Origin: an uncultured Elusimicrobia bacterium
GTDB taxonomy: Bacteria; Elusimicrobiota; Elusimicrobia; Elusimicrobiales; Elusimicrobiaceae
Assembly (NCBI GenBank): GCA_947306425.1
Contig: CAMZGO010000003.1
Span: 1 to 64,000, forward strand
Length of the DNA: 64,000 bases
Reading direction: 5' to 3'
This document shows positions 50,905-58,211 of this stretch, piece by piece (the stretch's first letter is position 1; each line of letters starts with the position of its first letter). The notes beneath the pieces were generated by a model. It ran no database searches and was not told the origin of the DNA. It saw nothing but the letters and a program-made list of their open reading frames with translations. The translations under genes were made by a program, and so were the position numbers.

Positions 50905-51678
50905 ATGACATTAATAGATTTAATATTAGAAGAAAGAAAAATTCTTTCTAATAATATTTTGCCGGAATCCGAAAAATTGGAAAATCGGCAAAAGATAGTT
51001 GATAAAATTAAACTGCTTATTAAAGCAGGTGCAGAGGTAAATGCTAAAGATGAACATTTTGGATACACAGCCCTTATGTTGTCCTATACCGCAGAAACCA
51101 CCCAATTGCTTATTGACGGAGGTGCAAATGTAAATGCGCGAGATAAAAATGGTGAAACTGCTCTAATGTGGGCGAGTGCGCAAGGGGCAACAGATAGAGT
51201 CAAATTGCTTATCAATGCCGGGGCTGATATAAATGCTATGGATGATGTTTTTGGTAATACTTCACTTATGAGAGCAAGAACACCGGAAGTGGCGCAAATC
51301 CTTATTGACGCCGGTACAGATGTAAATTTGTTTGCCAAATATGGTTGGACGGCTTTGGAACAAAGTGTAGGGTTTGGGCAGTATGAAAAAATCAAGATAT
51401 TACTTGCGGCTGGTGCGAATATTAACGCAAAGAATACATTGGACGGAAAAACAGCATTAATGGAAGCAAGCGGAGTAGGACGGGCAGAAATTGTCAAATT
51501 GCTTATCAATGCAGGTGCAAATGTAAATGACAAAGATAAAGAAGGCCGTAATGCAATTTGGTATGCTCAAAATCATGCAGATAAGAGAGTATGTCATTTT
51601 GGTATTCAACCGGCTAAAGAAGAGGAATATAGCAAAATCATTGAACTTTTAAAAAAATCAGGTGCGCAGGAAAAATAA
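50905..51678 (+). CDS. Ankyrin-repeat protein
   Basis: A 257-residue protein with about six ankyrin repeats. The unit LLINAGADINAMDDVFGNTSLM and variants (LLIDGGANVNARDKNGETALM; LLAAGANINAKNTLDGKTALM) fill residues 30-230. No signal peptide. It is a protein-binding module; in defence islands, ankyrin proteins often act as sensors or inhibitors. It has regulon site 5 and is a single gene. Confidence 0.85.
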   Translation: MTLIDLILEERKILSNNILPESEKLENRQKIVDKIKLLIKAGAEVNAKDEHFGYTALMLSYTAETTQLLIDGGANVNARDKNGETALMWASAQGATDRVKLLINAGADINAMDDVFGNTSLMRARTPEVAQILIDAGTDVNLFAKYGWTALEQSVGFGQYEKIKILLAAGANINAKNTLDGKTALMEASGVGRAEIVKLLINAGANVNDKDKEGRNAIWYAQNHADKRVCHFGIQPAKEEEYSKIIELLKKSGAQEK

Positions 51679-51745
51679 TTTTAGAAAAACACTATACTAT
51701 CGGAAGTATTATAATAAAGTATAATAAAAAATATAGAGGAAATTT

Positions 51746-53206
51746 ATGTTTTCGAAATCGCAATATATTAAGTTTATAAATTGCCCAAAGCAATTTTGGT
51801 TGTATAAAAATAAATATAACGAACAAACCGCACCGTCTGATTTTCAGCAACACCTTTTTGACCAAGGTAAAGAAGTCGGGGCCTATGCTTATAAGTATTT
51901 TCCGCAAGGCATTTTGGTGGAAAACGGTTGGCAAAACCCTAAAGCGGCTCTTGCTAAAACACAGGAATTGCTACCCAAAAAAAATTATATTTATGAGGCG
52001 GCTTTTGAATACAATAATTTGATAGTTTTTGTTGATATTTTGGAAAAAAACAAAGACGGCTCTTATAATATCATTGAAGTAAAAAGCAGTACTAAAGTTG
52101 AAAATAACCATTATGATGACCTTTCCGTCCAAAATTATGTTTTGAGTAGTTGCGGCCTTAAAATAAATTCTTGTTATTTAATGCACTTAAATTCTGATTA
52201 TGAGAAGACGACGGAAGAAATTGACATAAAAAAACTCTTTATTTTAGAAAATTTAACGCACAAATTAAAACCATCTGCCGAGATAGAAGAAAACTTAAAA
52301 CAAATGACGGTTTTGGCAAAAGCACCCGAGCCGAAACAGGTATTAAGGGGTAAAACTAAATGCGACCAATGTCCGTTTCAAAATTATTGTTGGGCAGATT
52401 TACCTAAATTATCTATTTTTAATATTCCGCGTATCGGTCTAAAAGGCGAACAGTTGCAGGAAGAAGGTATCTTGGATGTAAAGCAAGTTCCACCTGACTA
52501 TTTCGGCAATTTAACGCAAAATAAGTGGGTTGAGGTGTTTAAAACCGGAAAACCTTATGTAAACAGTAAGGCAATTGCCGCTTGGCTTAAGAACTTAAAA
52601 TATCCGCTTTATTATTTTGATTTTGAGACGATAAACTTTGCTATACCCCACTTCAAGAACAGTAGACCTTATTCGCATATTACTTTTCAATTTTCTTTAC
52701 ATATACAGAATGAGCCGCACGGACCTTTGGAACATAAAGAGTTTTTATTTGAAGGCAAAGACGACCCACGCTATGCCTGTGTTGAAGCGATGAAGAAATT
52801 TATAGGCCCAGAAGGTTCTATAATTGCGCAGTATGATACTTTTGAAAAGACAAGAATAAAAGAATTGGCAGACTTACCTATTCTCTCGAAGGACAGAGAT
52901 TTTTTGCTTTCTTTGCTTGATAGATTTGAAGATACCTGTGATGTGTTTTCCAAATATTATTTCCACCCCGATTTTATGGGTAGTGCCTCTATTAAAAAGG
53001 TTTTGCCTGTTGTTTGCCCGAGCATGACATATGAAGGTATGCCCGTTGCTCACGGCGGAGATGCCATGAATGCTTTTATGCTTTTATATTTTGACAAACT
53101 TCCACAAGAAGAAGCCAAGAAGTTACGCACGGACCTACTGGCCTACTGCTGCCAAGATACTTTGGCTATGGTTAAATTAATTGACTTTTTATATACGTGC
53201 GTGTAG
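51746..53206 (+). CDS. Cas4-like nuclease fused to DnaQ-like exonuclease (DUF2779 type)
   Basis: A 486-residue protein. Residues 1-215 form a RecB/Cas4-type PD-(D/E)XK nuclease: SKSQYIKFINCPKQFWLYK, the Asp in FVDILEKNKDG, EVKSS, and an iron-sulphur cluster with CPKQF and CDQCPFQNYCW. Residues 285-486 are a DnaQ-like domain with DFETINF, QYDTFEKTRIKEL and YCCQDTLAMV (DED residues), the DUF2779 region. Both nuclease centres look intact. It would degrade or trim DNA ends. No regulon site precedes it; a simple promoter is not evident. It stands alone between the ankyrin gene and an uncharacterised gene. Confidence 0.82.
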   Translation: MFSKSQYIKFINCPKQFWLYKNKYNEQTAPSDFQQHLFDQGKEVGAYAYKYFPQGILVENGWQNPKAALAKTQELLPKKNYIYEAAFEYNNLIVFVDILEKNKDGSYNIIEVKSSTKVENNHYDDLSVQNYVLSSCGLKINSCYLMHLNSDYEKTTEEIDIKKLFILENLTHKLKPSAEIEENLKQMTVLAKAPEPKQVLRGKTKCDQCPFQNYCWADLPKLSIFNIPRIGLKGEQLQEEGILDVKQVPPDYFGNLTQNKWVEVFKTGKPYVNSKAIAAWLKNLKYPLYYFDFETINFAIPHFKNSRPYSHITFQFSLHIQNEPHGPLEHKEFLFEGKDDPRYACVEAMKKFIGPEGSIIAQYDTFEKTRIKELADLPILSKDRDFLLSLLDRFEDTCDVFSKYYFHPDFMGSASIKKVLPVVCPSMTYEGMPVAHGGDAMNAFMLLYFDKLPQEEAKKLRTDLLAYCCQDTLAMVKLIDFLYTCV

Positions 53207-53238
53207 TTTTAAGGTATAGTATATAAAAAGAGAATTTT

Positions 53239-54027
53239 ATGAGAAATGTAAAAAAGTTTGTTAGATTAGTTAATAAGGTTTTAAGGTTACGACTTAATGG
53301 TAAGGCAGATGGAGATATAGGGTTTCTAGATAAATTATTTAAAAAATATAAAGAAGAAGACAAATATGAGATAAGAATTAAATATTTAAAAAGAATGTAT
53401 TCAGTAGCTAGAACTTTAAATTCTGACTTAGACAATAAAGATTGGGAACAATTATTTAATAAGACAAATTTAAAGAATTATAATGTATATAAAAAGAAAA
53501 AAATAAATGGTAAAGATATAACGAAATTAATGGATTTTTTAAAGACACCCAAAATAGGAAATAAAGAAATAGGAAGCAGAGGAAATCGGGCAGTAAGCGC
53601 TTTATCTAAGTATGGCTATTATCAGACAAGAGCAAATTTTCCTATTTATGATACCTATGCGGAAAAATATATAAAACTCTTATTTGAGAAATTGTACTCT
53701 AAAAATAAAAAAGAATTAAGCAAACAATCAAGAGGGAAAGATAAATATTGGTGTCACTTTTTTAGGTATGCTATGATACTTAAATATTTGAATAATGCAA
53801 AAATACAAAAATTTAAGATAAGAAAAAATACAAAAATTCCATTGATAAAAGGAATAGATTCTTTTGTGTGGATGTATGGTGTAATGAAAAGCGCAATGAA
53901 AAAAGATAAGATAGAAATAAATAATAAAGAGCCCTTATGCTATAGTGAAACATGCGGAGATGTATCTGAATTTTTTGATTGGTATGAAGATGCAAAGGAA
54001 TTTTTAGGAGACAAAGACAAAAAATAA
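53239..54027 (+). CDS. Uncharacterised lysine-rich protein
   Basis: A 262-residue protein, strongly basic (Lys-rich throughout), with no signal or membrane segment. The part around residues 110-145, GNRAVSALSKYGYYQTRANFPIYDTYAEKYI, resembles HhH-type proteins in which Ser-Lys-aromatic and Phe-Pro-Ile-Tyr-Asp motifs recur. That is a pattern impression only. Base composition is more AT-rich than in the flanking genes, which suggests separate transfer. It converges with the PD-(D/E)XK gene. Confidence 0.6.
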   Translation: MRNVKKFVRLVNKVLRLRLNGKADGDIGFLDKLFKKYKEEDKYEIRIKYLKRMYSVARTLNSDLDNKDWEQLFNKTNLKNYNVYKKKKINGKDITKLMDFLKTPKIGNKEIGSRGNRAVSALSKYGYYQTRANFPIYDTYAEKYIKLLFEKLYSKNKKELSKQSRGKDKYWCHFFRYAMILKYLNNAKIQKFKIRKNTKIPLIKGIDSFVWMYGVMKSAMKKDKIEINNKEPLCYSETCGDVSEFFDWYEDAKEFLGDKDKK

Positions 54028-54052
54028 ATTTAATTACATCAGTTTTAAAAGT

Positions 54053-55090
54053 TTATATCTTTTTTCTCTTCTTTACAAAAAAGTTTAGTAGTTTTATTAA
54101 ATCTTTTTTACTTTCTATTTTGACATATCTGTATTTAAAAATACCTTCTTTAGTTTTATATCGGCATATTTCTTTCTTTCCCGCAAAATTATAATCATCG
54201 GGCTTATGCTCTTGAGCAAATTGCTTTGTTTCTTTGTCACTAATACTACTTGGCCCTTCAATAAAATATTTAAACTGCTTATTTTGTATTTGTATCCCTT
54301 CTAATCTATTTTTTTTAGATTTAAACTTAAAAGAAATAAGAGGTCCGGCTTTTCCGAAATCTACTTCTAGCGTATTAGCATCATTTTTTATTTTCTTAAA
54401 AGCGCCATCTTTGAAAAAACTATTTAAAAAACTATTATTAGCATATTTTATTAACGAATAAGTTTTATCTTCACGCATTTTGTTAATAATATCTTCACTT
54501 GGTTTATCTTGCCAATATCCCAATAATTGATAATCTCTTTTTAATTTTGATATGATTTTTGAAATACTAAACATTATCTCAATAAACTTGTTAATTATTA
54601 TTTTTGTTTTATTATTAAAATTTGCTTTATTAACATAGTTGTTTATATTCTTACAAACATCATTATATGTCAAATATTGTATTTTGTTCTTGTCATTAGA
54701 TTTATTATTTTTTGTTTTTATAGGGGTAATAAGATACTTTTCTATCTTTATTTTTTTATTCTTATATTCTTTTTTCTTAATCAAGTTGTCGGCATATTTT
54801 TTTACTTGCATATCACTTGGTAATGATTTTGTTTTATTTTCTATAATAAGTATTTTATTCCCTAAGTCTAATAATAAATCTGTGTGAGATTTCTCTCTTG
54901 AAGCAAATACTTTTTGTTTATCAATTTTCTGAGGACATTGTTTGCCTAATATAACAGAAATATTTCCTGTCGTTTGTATTAGATATGCCCAAAAATTTGA
55001 TATAGCATTTTCCGTATTTGAACGGCACAAATGCCATAAAGGATTATCTAATAATTTTCTATATTCTTCATATTCCAATATGTTTTTCAT
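54053..55090 (-). CDS. PD-(D/E)XK nuclease superfamily protein
   Basis: A 345-residue protein with an N-terminal helix containing NAISNFWAYLIQT and a PD-(D/E)XK core: REKSHTDLLLDLGNKILIIENKTKSLPSDMQVKKYAD, where Asp, Glu-x-Lys and Gln of the fold are visible (about residues 70-105). The rest is Lys- and Asn-rich with no second domain recognised. It starts one base after the WYL gene stop, so it is the third gene of that operon and is controlled together with the regulator. Confidence 0.78.
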   Translation of the reverse strand: MKNILEYEEYRKLLDNPLWHLCRSNTENAISNFWAYLIQTTGNISVILGKQCPQKIDKQKVFASREKSHTDLLLDLGNKILIIENKTKSLPSDMQVKKYADNLIKKKEYKNKKIKIEKYLITPIKTKNNKSNDKNKIQYLTYNDVCKNINNYVNKANFNNKTKIIINKFIEIMFSISKIISKLKRDYQLLGYWQDKPSEDIINKMREDKTYSLIKYANNSFLNSFFKDGAFKKIKNDANTLEVDFGKAGPLISFKFKSKKNRLEGIQIQNKQFKYFIEGPSSISDKETKQFAQEHKPDDYNFAGKKEICRYKTKEGIFKYRYVKIESKKDLIKLLNFFVKKRKKI

Positions 55091-55091
55091 A

Positions 55092-56009
55092 TTAAATCTC
55101 CTTTAAATACCCTTGTATAGTCTTTTTTACGGCGACTTGAATTTCCTTTGGGCTGATAACCTTAATGTGCGGAAGCCAGTGGAAAATTATCATTAAAATT
55201 TCTTCGGGTTTGCTGATTTTGCAGGTTATAGTCAGTTCCCCGTTCTTGGCTTCTTTAATAATTTTTTGCTCGGGGAAATATGACCTTTGTTTAAAATAAT
55301 GCGCTACTTGTGCGGCAATTTTTAAGGTAACTAAAGTATTGCGCTCATCTTCAAAAAAGATGTTTATGCTGCGGTTCATCAGTTCGGTAAATTTGGCTGA
55401 ATTGATTTTAAAAGTCTTTTTCTGAATTTCTGCTTTTAACATTCTGTCAAGGCGGAATTTAAAAATATAATCGTTTTTGCCAAGGCAAACGAGATACCAA
55501 AAACCTTCGTACCACGCAATTTTTATAGGGATAACAAGGTGTTCTTTAACTTTTTGCCCCGTCTGGCTTTTATAAGTTACCAAAAGATACTTTTTCTTGC
55601 GTATTGCTAAGCGTAAAGTTTGCGTAAGCGGTGTGTCTTCAAAATTTAAACCTTTTGCAATTTTAAGGAAAAACGGGTTTTCTTGGTTCGGTGCGGTTAT
55701 GCGGCGGCGGAGATTTTTAAAAGTTGTTGCGATATTTCCGCCCAAAGTATTTGCGATATCAGATAAAAACACAAGCACACCTGCCTCTTCAGTATCAAGT
55801 TGCAATTTGGACAAATTAAACCCTTCCGTAAAAGCATAGACACCGGGACGTACATCATAAATAGGGAAATCAGCATCATCAATAGTTTGGATATATCTTT
55901 GCACGCTCCTTAATGAAACGCCCATTTCATCTGCCATAGTTTTTAAGCAGACCTCACCTTTATCCAATTGATTTAAAACATACAAAAGCCGTGTAATTTT
56001 ATTTTCCAT
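55092..56009 (-). CDS. WYL-domain winged-HTH transcription regulator (PafB/PafC-like)
   Basis: A 305-residue protein: winged HTH (residues 5-60; EMGVSLRSVQRYIQTIDDADFPI), the linker AFTEGFNLSKLQLDTEEA, then WYL domain (about 140-205: YKSQTGQKVKEHLVIPIKIAWYEGFWYLVCLG, KFRLDRM) and a C-terminal WCX-like region. This is the single-chain plan of PafB, PafC and BrxR-type regulators, whose WYL domain senses nucleic acid. It overlaps the upstream gene by 11 bases and lies in the same operon as a nuclease. Regulon site 6 lies in the intergenic region just upstream of this operon, so it is the leading candidate for the regulon's activator. Confidence 0.87.
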   Translation of the reverse strand: MENKITRLLYVLNQLDKGEVCLKTMADEMGVSLRSVQRYIQTIDDADFPIYDVRPGVYAFTEGFNLSKLQLDTEEAGVLVFLSDIANTLGGNIATTFKNLRRRITAPNQENPFFLKIAKGLNFEDTPLTQTLRLAIRKKKYLLVTYKSQTGQKVKEHLVIPIKIAWYEGFWYLVCLGKNDYIFKFRLDRMLKAEIQKKTFKINSAKFTELMNRSINIFFEDERNTLVTLKIAAQVAHYFKQRSYFPEQKIIKEAKNGELTITCKISKPEEILMIIFHWLPHIKVISPKEIQVAVKKTIQGYLKEI

Positions 56010-56727
56010 TATTTTTCTCTCCGAATTTCTTTTTTATTTCTTCTTTTCTGTTTTTTGTATAAAAGTTATGTTCAATATCTTTTAGATAACTATATTCTCC
56101 GCCATCTTCTTCTCCCAAATTTAAACTATTTAAGTAATATTCTTCTTTTTCTTGTTCTTCCTTTTTATTATAATGCTTCCCTATAATTCTAGGTTGATGA
56201 TATATATTTTCGGTGTTTATATCTTTGGTTTGTTTATCTACCTGGACTTTTTCTTTAATTTCTTCTTCTAAACTTAAAATTCTATTTTCTAAAATGTCAT
56301 AATAAAATTTTTCTTGAATTTTATTCGGGCCCGTAAACAATTTTCCGTTAATGTAGGCGCTACGTAAGAGAATGGATAAATAAAAATCTTCTTTATTTGA
56401 TAAACAAATATCAACGCCACCATCCCGATGGTTTATTTGACCATTCTTTTGGTATCTATGGAAATAAAGTTTACCGAATCTATTTTTCTGTAATTTGTCT
56501 TTATATATCATTCCGTCATTAAAATTTTTGCTTTCATTGTCATAATATATTTCAGTTTCTATAGGAATAATTTCCATATTATCAATTTCTAAAATGCATT
56601 CTGTTAGAAATAAATCATTAATTTTTTGAAGTTGTTTGAGTATTTCTTCTCTATCATTTTGTTTCAACAATTGATTAATTTTTCCTTCAAATTTCTTTTT
56701 TATTTCTTCTTTTATTATTGCCGACAT
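55999..56727 (-). CDS. Uncharacterised protein with conserved YFH...GVD...LLR pattern
   Basis: A 242-residue protein that begins the WYL operon. The middle part has PIETEIYYDNESKNFNDGM, FGKLYFHRYQ, HRDGGVDICLSN and YLSILLRSAYING (about residues 50-140), a pattern I have seen in hypothetical proteins with a DNA-glycosylase-like note, but I cannot assign a fold. The C-terminal part is charged and disordered-looking. Its start has AAGGAG. It is followed directly by the WYL gene. Operon context suggests a nucleic-acid-related role. Confidence 0.6.
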   Translation of the reverse strand: MSAIIKEEIKKKFEGKINQLLKQNDREEILKQLQKINDLFLTECILEIDNMEIIPIETEIYYDNESKNFNDGMIYKDKLQKNRFGKLYFHRYQKNGQINHRDGGVDICLSNKEDFYLSILLRSAYINGKLFTGPNKIQEKFYYDILENRILSLEEEIKEKVQVDKQTKDINTENIYHQPRIIGKHYNKKEEQEKEEYYLNSLNLGEEDGGEYSYLKDIEHNFYTKNRKEEIKKKFGEKNNGK

Positions 56728-56777
56728 AAATTCTCCTTTATCAAATTATACAATATCTTTTATCAAATTTTTAATTT

Positions 56778-56811
56778 GCGACAATATGTTGTCATTTGCA
56801 TTTGCTACAAT
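56778..56811 (+). promoter_or_regulatory. Island regulon promoter, site 6 (winged-helix/deiminase operon)
   Basis: GCGACAATATGTTGTCA (56778-56794), 11 nt (TTTGCATTTGC), TACAAT at 56806-56811. The ATG at 56818 is where transcription should start, so the mRNA is probably leaderless. The dyad also lies about 27 bp upstream of a TATAAT (56750-56745, minus) for the WYL operon. Confidence 0.8.
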
Positions 56812-56817
56812 ATTTGT

Positions 56818-57276
56818 ATGGAAAATCAAGAAATGGCTTTTATTATGCAGTTCAGTTTGTTTAAGCATTTTGACACGGTTTTAGACGCTGTGGAAAGTAT
56901 CGGTCTAGTGGCTTTATCCCAGCCAAAAGTACAAAAAGCATTAAAAGAATTAGATACTTTTTTGCCTACTTTATCAAATGAGGCCAAATTGATATTCAGT
57001 TATTATTATGTGTATCAAATTTCAAAACCCGTAAAAATTGCCGAGATAGAGCAAACATTAAATATACCGAATTTCTATCTCAAAAATTCAAGTGCTTGGC
57101 AGGAACTTGTAAATTTAGGGTTGCTTAAACAAATTAACGGTTATGAATATATTCTGCCGCAAAAAGTGATTGATGCGGTGGCAATTATTGATATGGAGTA
57201 TTATTGGCCTAACGATAAAACAATAATTCCGGCAGAACATAAAAAAGAAGTATTTTGGAGATTGTGCCATGAGTGA
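56818..57276 (+). CDS. Winged-helix-like protein, leaderless start
   Basis: A 152-residue protein; the frame continues upstream as far as 56626 but passes through the promoter, so the ATG at 56818 is taken. The part NEAKLIFSYYYVYQISKPVKIAEIEQTLNIPNFYLKNSSAWQELVNLGLLKQING (about 52-106) has the pattern of a winged helix. It may be a DNA-binding or protein-interaction partner. It overlaps the deiminase-like gene by eight bases. No family recognised. Confidence 0.65.
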   Translation: MENQEMAFIMQFSLFKHFDTVLDAVESIGLVALSQPKVQKALKELDTFLPTLSNEAKLIFSYYYVYQISKPVKIAEIEQTLNIPNFYLKNSSAWQELVNLGLLKQINGYEYILPQKVIDAVAIIDMEYYWPNDKTIIPAEHKKEVFWRLCHE

Positions 57277-58111
57277 GATTGTTTTTATAGCAAAATCTAC
57301 CGGCTGGGCAGAGCAAATTTACCCCGGTTACCGTCAGTTTTTTAATGAATTTTACCCGAAATTAAAGGAATATCACGAGATAGAAACTTTGGATCTTCCC
57401 GATATTTGGGTGCGTGATTTTTTACCGGTACAAAATCAAAAAACAGGGCAGTTACACCAGATGTTTTTTGATCCGCGTTATGCAAATTATACGCCGCAAT
57501 TTACTGCGCTTATACGCCACACAGTGCATAATTACTTTCCGCAAGCAAAACCTTGTGATTTGCGTATAGACGGCGGTAATATGGTATTAAACCCCAAACG
57601 CAATATAGTTTTTTGCTTTGAAAAACAAACTATTTTCCGCAAATCAAAACCCGAAGAAAAACAAAAAGCGGAACAAGAATTAAAAACCACACTCGGTATT
57701 GATAAGGTTGTATGGGTTCCGCGTGAAATCGGTGATAAAATTTGCCATATAGACGGTTATATTCAGTTTTTAGGGGATATTTTGTGCCTTAGTAATCAAT
57801 TCGGCATGTTTTCTTGGCGCATATCAGATAAAAAATTTAAAGCAATAAAACCGTTCATTGACGATAAAAATATACTTGATTTGCCTTATCAAATTGATGA
57901 AAACGATTATTTATCGGCAAGCGGCATATATGTAAATTTTTTGGAAACAGCAAATGCAGTATTTCTGCCGCAATATAATATTTTTCGCGATGAAGAAGTA
58001 TTTGATGCAATCAAACGTTATACCGAAAAGCCTGTCGTAAAAGTGGACTGCTCCAAAATTGCCGAATACGGCGGCGCGGTACATTGTCTGACACGGGAAT
58101 ATTTTAAGTAA
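57269..58111 (+). CDS. Agmatine deiminase / peptidyl-arginine deiminase-like enzyme
   Basis: A 280-residue member of the PF04371 guanidine-modifying family: DIWVRDF (about residues 45-51), DGGNMVLN, KICHIDGYIQFL (catalytic His) and the catalytic Cys in GGAVHCLTREY at the C-terminus. These match the residues of agmatine deiminase, but the protein is shorter (280 versus about 340-370). It would hydrolyse agmatine, arginine or a guanidine group on a small molecule to citrulline-type product plus ammonia. Co-expression with a winged-helix protein under a regulon promoter is unusual for polyamine metabolism and suggests a role in defence or signalling. Confidence 0.8.
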   Translation: MSEIVFIAKSTGWAEQIYPGYRQFFNEFYPKLKEYHEIETLDLPDIWVRDFLPVQNQKTGQLHQMFFDPRYANYTPQFTALIRHTVHNYFPQAKPCDLRIDGGNMVLNPKRNIVFCFEKQTIFRKSKPEEKQKAEQELKTTLGIDKVVWVPREIGDKICHIDGYIQFLGDILCLSNQFGMFSWRISDKKFKAIKPFIDDKNILDLPYQIDENDYLSASGIYVNFLETANAVFLPQYNIFRDEEVFDAIKRYTEKPVVKVDCSKIAEYGGAVHCLTREYFK

Positions 58112-58143
58112 CAAAAAGTATTTCAAAAAAACTTTTTAAAATT

Positions 58144-58177
58144 GCGACATTATGTTGGCGCAAACAATTTGTATCAT
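58144..58177 (+). promoter_or_regulatory. Island regulon promoter, site 7 (AAA+ ATPase gene)
   Basis: GCGACATTATGTTGGCG (58144-58160), 11 nt (CAAACAATTTG), TATCAT at 58172-58177. Same 11-nt gap as the other sites. Confidence 0.78.
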
Positions 58178-58211
58178 ATTAGTATAAATTAAGGAAATGA
58201 GAGGTAAAATT

